DNA of 64,000 nucleotides, taken from Massilia rubra. Its GTDB lineage: Bacteria; Pseudomonadota; Gammaproteobacteria; Burkholderiales; Burkholderiaceae_D. The position numbers and the translations under genes were made by a program. Position 1 is the first letter of the stretch; the number at the start of each line of letters is the position of its first letter. This document shows, in pieces, positions 52,179-61,504 of this stretch. The notes beneath the pieces are model-generated. The model ran no database searches and had not been told where the DNA came from. It saw only the letters and a list, made by a program, of their open reading frames with translations. The DNA lies in the NCBI RefSeq assembly GCF_011682065.1, contig NZ_VUYU01000002.1:372001-436000 (forward strand), in the 5' to 3' direction.

Positions 52179-54956
52179 TTACGTCTGGAAGATTCCAGGC
52201 ACATCAGCATCCGGCGCCACGCCCACCAGCTGTGCCGCCACCGCGCTCGACGCCCCCTCGGCCTGGCTGTAACCGGCGCTTGCGGCGTTGACGAAGTTCG
52301 CCATGCCTAATCCGCGCACCACCTGCGCCGTGTCGAAATCGATCCTGCCTTCCAGGGTCGCCACGGCATTGCCCGCGCCGGCCGCGTCGGCAATCGCGTA
52401 AATGTCCACTGCGTTGCCGGTCGCATTGAGCACCGCATACACATGCGTCTGCGCGGCGGCGTTATTGGCACTGAAGAGCGCGCCGACCTTGGCTGCGCTG
52501 TCGTTGGCGTCGCTCAGATTGGCGATGGTGATCGACTTGTCCAGCGCCAGCGAACTACTCAGGAAAAGACCGCCCAGGGCGCTGACATCGAGGTGATCGA
52601 TGCCGGTGCCGCTCACGTCGAAGTTGAAAATCTTGTCGTTGCCGAATTGCCGGCCGAAGATCAGCGTGTCGTTGCTCGATTGCGCAACCAGCGCCGCTTC
52701 CGCGACGCCGAGCACGATCGTGTCGTTGCCCGCCCCCCCGGTGATCAGGTTGTCGCTGGCCGCCTGCAAGGCGCCCGCAGCGGCTGCCGTATCGGTCAGG
52801 TACACCTGGTCGTCGCCCGCGCCGCCGTCGATCACGGTATCGCCCGCGCCCGGCTTGCGGATCGTATCATTGCCATCGCCGCCACTGAGATGGATGTTGT
52901 TATTGCGGTCCTGGTTGATGACCCAGTTCTCCTCACCCGCCGGCGCCGCCAGCACGCGCAGCTGCAAGACATCGTCGCCATCGCCGCCGCTGATCGTGAA
53001 ACGGAAATCTTCCTGCCCGGCCAGGCGAACGCCGCGACTGCTCGCCGCGCCATGCCAGAGATCGAGCGACAAGCTGTCATTGTTGCTGCCGCCAACATAA
53101 TGAAAGTCGATCGTGCCGGTGACCGAGCCGGTTTGGGTGCCCGGTTTTGCCAGGTATTTGGTCGCGGAGGCGGCGCTGATCACGGCCGTCAGGTCGACTT
53201 TGCCGCTCATCGCGCTGGCGTCGACCTGGCGCACATCATGGAAACCGTACGCCTCGGCCAATGACGCGCCACCCGCGACGCCGCGCACGGCAAGGTCGCC
53301 CTTGATCGCGCCATTGGCCAACGTCACCGTTTGCAGCAGCTTGTCGGTCGAATCGATCGACTGGAGCAAACTGGTGCGTTCAACGCTGATGTTGAAGGCT
53401 TCGAAGCCGGTGCTCACGCGCGTCGACAGATAGGGCGTGCCGCCCACTAGCAGGTCGCCGCCGGTGCCGCCCCGCCCGACATTATCGAGCACGATGGCGG
53501 CGGTAATGAGCGGCACGGCGCCGGACGACGGTCCCGATACCTGCGTGCCTTCTTCGCCCGCGCCCGGTTGCAGCCAGCTGGGGCCGGCAATGCCAAGGTT
53601 GCCCGGCCCGGTGTTGGTGATCACAATTTCGCGTCCGCTCTGCAATTGCCCGGTGCTGGTGTCGAAGGCCTGGAACGCGTCTCCCAGGCTGACCACCAGC
53701 TTTTGCAGCTCCGGCGTGGCGGCCATCTCGGCGCCGATGGCGCTGACCAAGGCCTCATAGGTCTGGGCCTGGTCGATGGCGCTGGAACGCACCTGCACCG
53801 GCACCTTGTTCAACAGGAAACGAAAGCCATCGTACGGGCTGTCTTTCAGCGGCGGGCTGCCCGCTTCGCTGGCGCGCGTGTCCATCAGTTGCAGGCGCAG
53901 CGTGGACGAACCGGTCGTCGGCAGGCTCGCGCGCAGGCCATCGTGGTGGAAATACACGGAAAAATCGGCATCCCCGGCGGCGCTGCCGACCATGGCGATG
54001 GTCACGTGTTCCGGTAGCAGGCCGCTGCGGACGCTGACATTGCTGATGGTCAGGTCGCCACGGCTGTGATCGTTTTCCCAGCGTCCCACCCCGCTCATGC
54101 GAGCGGCGTCGAGCGCGACCAGGCCTGACCCGTCGGTAGGGCCGGCGGCATGCACGCGGATCTGTTCGACCCCGCTGGTGGTCGGCGCCGGCGCCTGGTT
54201 GTCCGCTGTCGGGCGCAGCACGGCGCGCAAGGTGTCGGTGTGATCGCCCCCGACCAGGCTGTCGCTCGACTGCAATGTATTGCTGTTGCCATCAAGGTCG
54301 GCCAGGAACAGCATGCCACCGGCGCTGTCGGCCCCCACTGTCAGCTTGGTCGCCGAGACCAGTTGTGCCAGGGTGCTGTCGACGCTTGCCTGGAACGCCG
54401 CTGCATCGCTGTCCGCAGTCACGCCAGAGAGCAGGTCGCGACCGAACTGGGCCGCCATGTCGCCCTGATAGGCATAGGTTTCATTGGGGGTGTCCATGGA
54501 CGCCGTGAACATCTTGGCGAACGTGACCTTGCGGTTGATCAGCACGGCGTCGGCGTTGGCGGCGGTCAGGGCGCCGGTCAGGATCGAGTGCGCGGCCGCA
54601 GCCTGGGTCAGCGAACCGGAATCGATCGCCTTGGTCCAGAACGCGAGCCCGCCCGCGTCCGGGGTGCGGCCGAACAGGTTGTTGTAGATCTGGCTGACGA
54701 AGCGGACCGTGTCGAAGCCCGGCGCGGCGGTGCCGTACAGCACGCTCGACTCCGCGCTGGTGCTGAAACTGTCGATCAAGGTGCGCACGCGGGCGTTCGA
54801 CGCGTAGGCGGCGTCCAGCCCGGCGGTGTCGGTCGGCGCATTGGCATCGGCCAGCGCCCCGGTTAACGCCAGGAGGCCGTTGGGATCGGCCGGACGGCCA
54901 AAATAGGAAACATACAGTTCTTGCACTACCTTGTTATAAAAGATTGCCCCAGCCAT
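52179..54956 (-). CDS. Large DUF4214 / RTX-like extracellular protein
   Basis: 925 residues. The first 200 carry two DUF4214 units (YVSYFGRPADPNGL and YNNLFGRTPDAGGLAFW). A long beta-rich middle part follows. The C-terminal third holds RTX-like calcium-binding nonapeptides (GGDGDDVLQL, GGDGNDTI, GGAGDDQVYL, GGAGNDTIVLG). There is no N-terminal signal peptide, as for type I secretion substrates with C-terminal signals. Such proteins of Oxalobacteraceae are thought to be surface or S-layer-like. No type I secretion genes are adjacent. AAGGAGCGACC precedes the ATG. Confidence 0.85.
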   Translation of the reverse strand: MAGAIFYNKVVQELYVSYFGRPADPNGLLALTGALADANAPTDTAGLDAAYASNARVRTLIDSFSTSAESSVLYGTAAPGFDTVRFVSQIYNNLFGRTPDAGGLAFWTKAIDSGSLTQAAAAHSILTGALTAANADAVLINRKVTFAKMFTASMDTPNETYAYQGDMAAQFGRDLLSGVTADSDAAAFQASVDSTLAQLVSATKLTVGADSAGGMLFLADLDGNSNTLQSSDSLVGGDHTDTLRAVLRPTADNQAPAPTTSGVEQIRVHAAGPTDGSGLVALDAARMSGVGRWENDHSRGDLTISNVSVRSGLLPEHVTIAMVGSAAGDADFSVYFHHDGLRASLPTTGSSTLRLQLMDTRASEAGSPPLKDSPYDGFRFLLNKVPVQVRSSAIDQAQTYEALVSAIGAEMAATPELQKLVVSLGDAFQAFDTSTGQLQSGREIVITNTGPGNLGIAGPSWLQPGAGEEGTQVSGPSSGAVPLITAAIVLDNVGRGGTGGDLLVGGTPYLSTRVSTGFEAFNISVERTSLLQSIDSTDKLLQTVTLANGAIKGDLAVRGVAGGASLAEAYGFHDVRQVDASAMSGKVDLTAVISAASATKYLAKPGTQTGSVTGTIDFHYVGGSNNDSLSLDLWHGAASSRGVRLAGQEDFRFTISGGDGDDVLQLRVLAAPAGEENWVINQDRNNNIHLSGGDGNDTIRKPGAGDTVIDGGAGDDQVYLTDTAAAAGALQAASDNLITGGAGNDTIVLGVAEAALVAQSSNDTLIFGRQFGNDKIFNFDVSGTGIDHLDVSALGGLFLSSSLALDKSITIANLSDANDSAAKVGALFSANNAAAQTHVYAVLNATGNAVDIYAIADAAGAGNAVATLEGRIDFDTAQVVRGLGMANFVNAASAGYSQAEGASSAVAAQLVGVAPDADVPGIFQT

Positions 54957-55056
54957 GGTCGCTCCTTGAAAAAGTCATCGGAAGCAGGAGCAGTGTGGAT
55001 GAGTGCTCTTGCAATTCTCTCTATATTGCCACAATACTACAATGTTGGCCGATATT

Positions 55057-55347
55057 TTATGGCTGGCCAGCCAGGTCGGCAGCCAAGGCGTTCGCCTGGA
55101 GGACGCGGCGCGCCGTCGTCAGCCACGCGGCCAGGTCCAGCAGGGCGGCGGCGCGCTCGCTCATCGGCGCGTCTTCGCGCGCCAGGGCCTGGAACAGGCG
55201 GCCGGTCTGGTGCCAGCCGAGCAACTCGCCGCGCCGCTGCCAGCCGCGTCCCCGGTCGAGCAACTCGCGCCCGGCCATGCTCAAGCCGATTTTTTGCACT
55301 TGCGCCAGCCAGGCGCAGCCTTCGTCCAGCCAGTCCGGGAATGTCAT
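55057..55347 (-). CDS. Small hypothetical protein at the end of the Yeh-type cluster
   Basis: 96 residues from the ATG at 55347 (MTFPDWLDEGCAWLAQVQ), which overlaps the stop of the SWIM gene by 4 bases, so it is translated with the cluster. Helical and Ala/Leu/Arg-rich, no signal or membrane segment; one Cys. No family recognised, and no counterpart in the E. coli yeh cluster that I know of. The close coupling argues for a role with the SWIM protein. Confidence 0.7.
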   Translation of the reverse strand: MTFPDWLDEGCAWLAQVQKIGLSMAGRELLDRGRGWQRRGELLGWHQTGRLFQALAREDAPMSERAAALLDLAAWLTTARRVLQANALAADLAGQP

Positions 55348-56981
55348 CCTGGTTTCTCCTTGTCGGTGCGCAGCCACGGCACGCTCAGGTCGCGCCATGG
55401 CGCGCTGCCGCTCCAGCGCACGCTGATCGGGCGCATCAGCAGCTCGCCCTGTTCGATGCGCAGCATGCCGAACACGGCGCTGATCCGCATTCCCAACCGC
55501 TGCGCCTTGTTCAGTTCCTCGCGGACCAGCGCATTGACGCCGTCGACCTCGCCCTGCAGGCGCACCCGGTTACCGGCCGCGTCGCGCACCTGCATCGACC
55601 ACGCGCCGCCATTGCGCTCGTCATTGAGCGGCCCTTGCTCCGTGATGGCGATGCTGCAAGCGGCCGGCGCGGCAAGGCGCCACGGATCGGCGTGCAGGTC
55701 GGCGGCCATGCGCGCGACCAGGGGCGCCAGGTTGTCGAGGACGGGCAGGCGCAATTGGCCGTGGGTCGCCTGCATGCGCGTGCCATCCCGGCCCGACAAC
55801 CTGCCATTGGCGCTGACCCAGCCCGCCACCAGGGTGCAGGGCGCCCCCAGCATCGATGCCAGGGCCAGCCCGCCCAGGTCGGCCTGCGCCAGCGCCTGGT
55901 CGGGGTCCCATTCGGGCGCGAGCGCTTTCTGGCGCACTTCCGACCAGGCCAGCCAGGCTTGTCGCGCCGGCGCCCAAAAGTGCACCGAAAAGCCGTGATG
56001 GCCACCGGCCGTCTCCCAGCGCTCGACGCCGGCGCAATGCAATTCCAGGTCGCTCACCGCGCCGTAACCGCGCCGGTGCACGCCGGTCAGCTCGCGCAGG
56101 GGGCGCGGCGGCGGCGATGCCTGCAAGCCGCGCAGCAGCATCCACAGGGACGCCAGCGCATCCTGCGCGCCGCCGCTGTCTTGCCGCAGCAAGGCGACCA
56201 ACTGCTGCAAGGCGGCGCACACGCGCGGTATCTGCGCTTGCCTGAGCTCCACCGCCAGCGCCTCGCCCTGGTCGAGAAAAGCCTGGCCGCTGCCCGACCA
56301 TCCCTGGATGACCAGCGACGTCAACCAGCCGTGCAGGTGCGCCAGCTTGTCGCCGGCGTCGGCGTCGAGCGCCACCGGCGGCAGCGGTGGAATCGGCTGG
56401 CCGGCCTCGCGCCTGGCTTGCAGCACCACCAGCGCACGGTGCGCGCAGGCCGGCTTGCGGCAAGTGCACAGGGCCGCCGCCAGCCCGCCGACGGCCGGCA
56501 GGCGCACCGTCACCGCCTCGGCCAGCGCCAGTGTGCCGCTGACCGACCCGGCCTGGTGTTCGAGATCGGCTTCGATGTCGTTGGCCAGCCACTGCAAGGC
56601 CTTGCGCAGCGCTGCCGCGCCGAGGGCGGCGCCCAGCTTGTCGCTGTCGAGCAGGCGCCAGTCGGGCGCAGCGGCGCTTTCAACCGCGTTTTCAGCCGTT
56701 CCGGCGGCCGGCACATGCCGCCCCAGGCCGAGCAAAAATGCGCACAGATGGTGGCAGGTCACCTGCGCCGGGCAGTCGCAGCGCGCATGCTCGAATCCCA
56801 CCCGTCCGATGTGCTGGGTAAAGCCGTCGATGCGCGCCGTGGCCTCGCCGGCGCCACAGGCCCAGTGCGCGTCGGCGCTGTCGGCCAGCACTTTCAGGCC
56901 GCGCCGCACCAGGCCCTTGTTGGCCCAGGCGGCCACGCTGTCCTCATCCAGGCTGCGGATCCAGTCGAACAGTGTGCTCAT
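55344..56981 (-). CDS. yehQ: SWIM zinc-finger protein, YehQ-like, with two SWIM motifs
   Basis: 545 residues from the ATG at 56981, which overlaps the VWA stop by 4 bases (ATGA). The start MSTLFDWIRSLDEDSVAAWA and the N-terminal SWIM motif (C68-D-C70, then C76-H-H78) match YehQ-type proteins. A second CxC...CxH set lies at C172-T-C174 and C179-A-H181. SWIM fingers bind DNA or protein partners. The rest is alpha/beta without a recognised domain. It likely works with the neighbouring MoxR ATPase and VWA protein. Function not established in any organism that I know of. Confidence 0.85.
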   Translation of the reverse strand: MSTLFDWIRSLDEDSVAAWANKGLVRRGLKVLADSADAHWACGAGEATARIDGFTQHIGRVGFEHARCDCPAQVTCHHLCAFLLGLGRHVPAAGTAENAVESAAAPDWRLLDSDKLGAALGAAALRKALQWLANDIEADLEHQAGSVSGTLALAEAVTVRLPAVGGLAAALCTCRKPACAHRALVVLQARREAGQPIPPLPPVALDADAGDKLAHLHGWLTSLVIQGWSGSGQAFLDQGEALAVELRQAQIPRVCAALQQLVALLRQDSGGAQDALASLWMLLRGLQASPPPRPLRELTGVHRRGYGAVSDLELHCAGVERWETAGGHHGFSVHFWAPARQAWLAWSEVRQKALAPEWDPDQALAQADLGGLALASMLGAPCTLVAGWVSANGRLSGRDGTRMQATHGQLRLPVLDNLAPLVARMAADLHADPWRLAAPAACSIAITEQGPLNDERNGGAWSMQVRDAAGNRVRLQGEVDGVNALVREELNKAQRLGMRISAVFGMLRIEQGELLMRPISVRWSGSAPWRDLSVPWLRTDKEKPG

Positions 56982-58111
56982 CGGCCTTGCATCCGCGTGG
57001 CCAGCCAGTCGATCAGCGCGTCCGGCGTCATGGCGGCCACTTCGGCTCCGCAGGCTTGCATCTGGCGCGCCGTTTCGCGGTCGTAGTCGGGTTCGGCCTG
57101 GCGGTCGAGCGCCGCCAGCACCAGGGTGGTCACGCCGCTGCGCGTGAGCGCCGCCACTTCGCGCAGCAAGGGCGCGCGCGTGCCGCCTTCGTACAGGTCG
57201 CTGATCAGCACCACCACGCTGCGCCGTGGCGTGTCGATCTGCCCGCGCGCGCACGCCAGCGCCGCGCCGATGTTGGTGCCGCCGCCGATCTGCACCGACA
57301 TCAGCAGTTTTTCGGGCGCGTGCAACTGGCCGCTGGCGTCGGTGACATCGTCGGCAAACAGCAGCATGCGCGTGCGCACCGCCCGCAGGCGCGCGAAAAT
57401 ACTGGCCATGACGGCGCTGTGGATCACCGATTCCGACATCGAGCCGCTCTGGTCGACCAGGATCCACAGATGCCATGGCAGGCGCTGTTCGTGACGGCGC
57501 TTGAAAAACAGGCGTTCGACGATCAGCTCACCGGTGTCGGCCTGGTAGTGACGCAGGTTGTGGCGCATGGTGTGCGGCCAGTCGAGGTCCGCCAGGCGCG
57601 CCTTGCCGCCACGCGCATGGCGCTGGCGGCGCGGCGCGAAGGCGCTCAGCGCGCGCGGCGCCAGCCGTGCTTCCAGCCCGGCCACCACTTTGGCCACAAT
57701 CTCCTGCGCCTTGGCCAGCACCGCCGGCGGCAGCATGTGGCGCAGTCCGAGCAGGATGCGCATCAGGTCCATGCTGGGGGTCACCGTGTCGAGCACGGCG
57801 GGGTCGGTCAACAGGCCGTGCAACTGGTAGCGTTCGAGCGCGTCGCGTTGCAGCACTTCGGCCGCGGTTTGCGGGAACAAGGTGCGCACCTTGCCCAGCC
57901 ACTGCACCGCCGCCGGGTCGGCCCGGCCGCTGCCGCCGCTGCGATCGCGTTGCTGCGCGTCCTGTTCGCGGTCGTACAGGTAGCCGAGCGCCTGGTCGCG
58001 TTGGCGGTCGTCGGCGTCGAGCGGCGCCCCTCGCAGGCCGTCGCCGGCGGCCGCGCCCAGCACCAGGCGCCAGCGGCGCAGCGTGTCCGCATCGAGTGCG
58101 GGCCGGGTCAT
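56978..58111 (-). CDS. yehP: VWA-domain protein, YehP-like
   Basis: 377 residues from the ATG at 58111, overlapping the YehM-like stop by 4 bases; E. coli YehP is about the same length. An N-terminal helical half is followed by a von Willebrand A domain with a complete MIDAS: D220-Q-S222-G-S224 (LVDQSGSMS), Thr 279 in GGGTNIG and Asp 305 in ISDLYEGG. No signal peptide or membrane span, so cytoplasmic. VWA proteins encoded beside MoxR ATPases usually act as metal-dependent adaptors that the ATPase remodels. Confidence 0.9.
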   Translation of the reverse strand: MTRPALDADTLRRWRLVLGAAAGDGLRGAPLDADDRQRDQALGYLYDREQDAQQRDRSGGSGRADPAAVQWLGKVRTLFPQTAAEVLQRDALERYQLHGLLTDPAVLDTVTPSMDLMRILLGLRHMLPPAVLAKAQEIVAKVVAGLEARLAPRALSAFAPRRQRHARGGKARLADLDWPHTMRHNLRHYQADTGELIVERLFFKRRHEQRLPWHLWILVDQSGSMSESVIHSAVMASIFARLRAVRTRMLLFADDVTDASGQLHAPEKLLMSVQIGGGTNIGAALACARGQIDTPRRSVVVLISDLYEGGTRAPLLREVAALTRSGVTTLVLAALDRQAEPDYDRETARQMQACGAEVAAMTPDALIDWLATRMQGR

Positions 58112-60414
58112 GGACCGACTCCCCAGCGCTGCATGATGGCGGCCACCTGTTCCCGGCACACGTGGCTGTGGCGCAGTGTGTCCATGTCGGGAACACGCTC
58201 GCCGGCCAGGTCCGGGGCCTGTGACGGGCCGGCCAGCACGCGCGCCAGTTCATCGGTTTCGCGCCGCGACAGCTGCGAAAACGCCAGCCGCATCGATGGC
58301 AGCGCAGTCAGGAAGTCATCCTCGCTCCAGGCCGCGAGCACGGCGCTCAGCTGGTCCAGGTGCTGCGGGCTGGCCAGCATCCAGTTGCGCGCGATGCGCA
58401 GGAATCCCTGCATGTAGTCGGCGATCGCCTGCGGCGCCGTGTGGGCCAGCGCAAAGGTGGCGGCCAGCGCGGCGCTGGCCTGGCTGGCGGACCAGGTGCC
58501 CGACACCGTCAGGATGGCGGCCGCGCCGCCGCGCACCCGGGCCGCCACCTCGCTTGCGTGCAGGCTGGCGCAGGCGTCGTAGAACAGCGCCGGATCGGTC
58601 CATTGCGCCTGGCGCCGGATCATGCCGTGCAGGTCGTCGAGCGCGGCCAGCATAGCTTGCGAGCGCGCCGCATCGGTCATGCCGAGCCACGGCAGGCGGA
58701 TGCAGGCCTGGCCGAACGCGCGTTCCAGCAGCGGCAGCAGGCGCGCCATGCCGACCCCGCCGAGCGCCAGGCGCGCTTCGAAGGCCAGGGCCAGCCTGGC
58801 CGTGCCCTGGGCCAGCGCCAGTGCGTCGTAACTGTCGCCCAGCCAGCGTTCGACCCCGTCGAGGACTTGGTCGGCCACCTTGTCGAGCCCCATCGCCAGC
58901 ACGTGCAGCACCAGGTCGGCCGGCGAACCGGAAGGCTGCGCCAGTTGTTCGAGCAGCTTGTTGACGGCGGCGTCGACCAGGCTGGCGCCATAGCGGCTGT
59001 TCTCGGTCAGGCTGGTGGCCGTTTCGGTGATCCAGCGCAGGCTCCAGATTTCGCGCACCCGGCCAAGGTTGGTGGCGTTCACGAAATCGGGGCCGGCCAG
59101 GCGCTCGCCGTACGGCACGCCCAAAAAGCGCAGCTGGTGCAAGCATTGCGAGGCGGCCCGGTGGCGCTCGCTGCGGTAAATGTCCAGGTCCTTCTTCTTG
59201 CTTTCGCCGAAACGGCTGGGCATGCGGTGGCGCAGGCACGCCGCGATGGCGTCGGCCAGCAGGGGCGCGACCGGCATGCCCGGCGGCAGAACCCCGTCCG
59301 GGCCGCGCGCCAGCAGGCTGGCCAGGGTGGCGGCGAAGTTCGCCGCGTCGCTGTCATCCTTGAGCATGGTGCTGCGCAGCGATTCGCGCAGTTCGGCCAG
59401 GCCCGGATAGCAGCCGCGCAGCGCCGCCAGCCGGTGCGCCATGGACACCGCTTCCATCGCATCGGGCAGGCTGACCGGAATGCCGTTCTCGCGCAGGGCC
59501 TGGGCCAGTTCGATCGCCAGCGCCGCAAACGGTTGCTGGTAAGGCGTCAGGTCTCCCGCTTGCCAGGCGTGCCATACCCGTTGGTAGTACCCAGGCGCGG
59601 GCATGCCGGCGCCGTAGCGCTGCGAGCGTTCGAAGCGCTCCATCGGGTAGGCGATCAGATGCACGCCGACCTCGTGCGCCGCAGCGGTGACGGGCGGCGC
59701 GGGCGCGTCGAGCAGGGCGCTGATGCCGGCCACGTGGTAGGCGCCGCACACCACCAGGCAGCGCTCGCCAAGCGCCAGCGCTTCGCTGATCCTGGCGGCC
59801 ATGTGCGCTTCGCGCGCTGCGTTGTCCGCGTCCATGGCGGCGCCTTCGCGCAGCAATTCGCCGAAGACGAGCAGGGACGCAAAATAGGCGCGCGCGTCGG
59901 GCGCATCCAGGCCCGACTCGAAATGGCGCTCCCACCAGGCGTCGACATCCTGGCAGCCGCTCGGCGCGACCAGGGCCGCGATCACGTCGGCGCGCGGTTC
60001 GTCGGCCAGGGTTGGCTCGGGTGCGCGCGCAAAATAGGCGCTGTTGTCGGCGTCCGCCACGCGGGTGGCGAACGGCAGGTCGATGAAGCTGGCGCCGATG
60101 CGCAGGCGCGCCGCTTCGCGCAGGGCCACCCATTCGGGCGAAAAGGGCGTCAGCGGCACGTAGGCGCGGCAACGCAACGCATCCACCCTGGCCACCGCGT
60201 GCAGATACGCCGCCAGCGGCGCCTTCGCCTGCTTGTGCTGCAGCAGCGGCATGAGGCGATTGAGTTCGTCCGGCCCTTCGATCAGGATGCGCTGCGGCGC
60301 AAACGCGGCCACCAGCTCGCGCAAGTGATGGGCGCAGCGCGGGCTGTGATGGCGCACCGGCGCGAACATCAGCCCCGGTCGTGGCGAGAGCCGCGCTTGC
60401 GCTTCACTATTCAC
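58108..60414 (-). CDS. yehM: DUF5682 protein, YehM-like, with TraB/TIKI-like N-terminal domain
   Basis: 768 residues, close to E. coli YehM. The first ~235 residues resemble the TraB/TIKI/ChaN-EreA-like superfamily: APVRHHSPRCAHHLREL (18-34), ILIEGPDE (43-50), then REAHMAARI (201-209) and LVVCGAYHVAGI (220-231, His 227). That superfamily includes metal-dependent peptidases and esterases. The remainder is helical, rich in Ala/Leu, without a recognised domain. No signal peptide. The start overlaps the ATPase stop by 8 bases; the end overlaps the VWA start by 4. The active-site assignment is inference. Confidence 0.82.
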   Translation of the reverse strand: MNSEAQARLSPRPGLMFAPVRHHSPRCAHHLRELVAAFAPQRILIEGPDELNRLMPLLQHKQAKAPLAAYLHAVARVDALRCRAYVPLTPFSPEWVALREAARLRIGASFIDLPFATRVADADNSAYFARAPEPTLADEPRADVIAALVAPSGCQDVDAWWERHFESGLDAPDARAYFASLLVFGELLREGAAMDADNAAREAHMAARISEALALGERCLVVCGAYHVAGISALLDAPAPPVTAAAHEVGVHLIAYPMERFERSQRYGAGMPAPGYYQRVWHAWQAGDLTPYQQPFAALAIELAQALRENGIPVSLPDAMEAVSMAHRLAALRGCYPGLAELRESLRSTMLKDDSDAANFAATLASLLARGPDGVLPPGMPVAPLLADAIAACLRHRMPSRFGESKKKDLDIYRSERHRAASQCLHQLRFLGVPYGERLAGPDFVNATNLGRVREIWSLRWITETATSLTENSRYGASLVDAAVNKLLEQLAQPSGSPADLVLHVLAMGLDKVADQVLDGVERWLGDSYDALALAQGTARLALAFEARLALGGVGMARLLPLLERAFGQACIRLPWLGMTDAARSQAMLAALDDLHGMIRRQAQWTDPALFYDACASLHASEVAARVRGGAAAILTVSGTWSASQASAALAATFALAHTAPQAIADYMQGFLRIARNWMLASPQHLDQLSAVLAAWSEDDFLTALPSMRLAFSQLSRRETDELARVLAGPSQAPDLAGERVPDMDTLRHSHVCREQVAAIMQRWGVGP

Positions 60415-61504
60415 GCGCGCCCGCCACGAAGTCCATCCAGTCCGGGCGCAGGCTGCGTTTTCTGGCGACGATGCGCAGGTATTCGCTGAAACGGCGCCGG
60501 TCTTCCTGGTCGTCCTGGATCACGGTGCCGAGCAGGTAGCGCGCCACATGCGCCGGGCGCAGGATGGTTTCGCCGAAATACCAGCATTGCGAGGCGGCGT
60601 CGCACACCACGCTGATCGCCTGCGCGGTCGAGAGCACGGTGCCGGGCCGTTCGATGGCGATGCCGTCGACCGCCCCGGCGCGCAGTTCGTGGAAGGCGCT
60701 CGCCAGCAGTGTCAAGACATCGGGCGGCACGGCCACGCCGATGTTTGCCGCCAGCAGTTCGCGCCGCACCTCGTCGCCGATCAGGGTGACCTGGGTGGCG
60801 ATGCTCTCGAGCGGCTGCATGGTTTCGAAGTTGAAGCGGCGCTTGAGCGCGGCCGACATCTCGTTCACGCCACGGTCGCGCAGGTTGGCCGTGGCGATCA
60901 CATTGAAACCCGGCTGCGCCAGCAGGTAGGGCTGTTCTTCCTTCAGTTCGGGAATCTGCAGCAGCCGTTCGGACAGCACCGGCACCAGGCAATCCTGCAC
61001 TTCGGTGGCGCAGCGGGTGATTTCCTCGAAGCGCAGCAGCAGGCCCAGTTGCATCGCCCGGTGCAGGGGGCCGGGCACCAGCGCGGCGTTGCCGGGGCCG
61101 TCGCGCAGCAGCAGCGCGTAGTTCCAGCCGTAGCGGATCTGTTCCTCGACCACGCCCGCGCCGCCCTGCACCGAGATCGTGGTGTTGCCCGAAATGGCGG
61201 CCGCCAGCAATTCCGACAGCAGCGACTTGGCGGTGCCGGGCTCGCCCGCCAGCATCAGGCCGCGCTGGCCGGCCAGGGTGACGATGGCGCGTTCGACCAG
61301 CGCATCGTTGCCGTGGATTTTGCGGGTAATGGTCACGCCGCCGGCTTGCGCCGTACCGCTGCCGAGGATGAAGGTGCGCGCCGCGCGCGGCGACAGGCGC
61401 CAGCCGGCCGGACGCGGGCCGCTGTCGGCCTGCGCCAGCGCGTCCAGTTCGGCGGCAAAGCGCATTTCGGCCGGCAGGCGCTGGGCGGCGGTGGTGTTGT
61501 TCAT
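60407..61504 (-). CDS. yehL: MoxR-family AAA+ ATPase, YehL subfamily
   Basis: 365 residues. Walker A GEPGTAKS (87-94), Walker B region LLLRFEEI (155-162), where Glu stands at the usual first Asp, sensor 1 in ATANLRD (Asn 207), and the Arg pair in ALKRRFNFE. The EVQDCLVPVLSERLLQIPE segment is the MoxR helix-2/beta insert. YehL is a named subfamily of the MoxR ATPases, which remodel protein complexes, usually with a VWA partner; one is encoded here two genes downstream. A 139-bp gap upstream probably holds a promoter for the yehLMPQ unit. Confidence 0.9.
   Translation of the reverse strand: MNNTTAAQRLPAEMRFAAELDALAQADSGPRPAGWRLSPRAARTFILGSGTAQAGGVTITRKIHGNDALVERAIVTLAGQRGLMLAGEPGTAKSLLSELLAAAISGNTTISVQGGAGVVEEQIRYGWNYALLLRDGPGNAALVPGPLHRAMQLGLLLRFEEITRCATEVQDCLVPVLSERLLQIPELKEEQPYLLAQPGFNVIATANLRDRGVNEMSAALKRRFNFETMQPLESIATQVTLIGDEVRRELLAANIGVAVPPDVLTLLASAFHELRAGAVDGIAIERPGTVLSTAQAISVVCDAASQCWYFGETILRPAHVARYLLGTVIQDDQEDRRRFSEYLRIVARKRSLRPDWMDFVAGARE

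Noticed and set aside
58360-60489. 709-codon plus-strand frame opposite the YehM-like gene
   Set aside because: Same antisense artefact; the minus-strand frame has overlaps with its neighbours and family-specific motifs.
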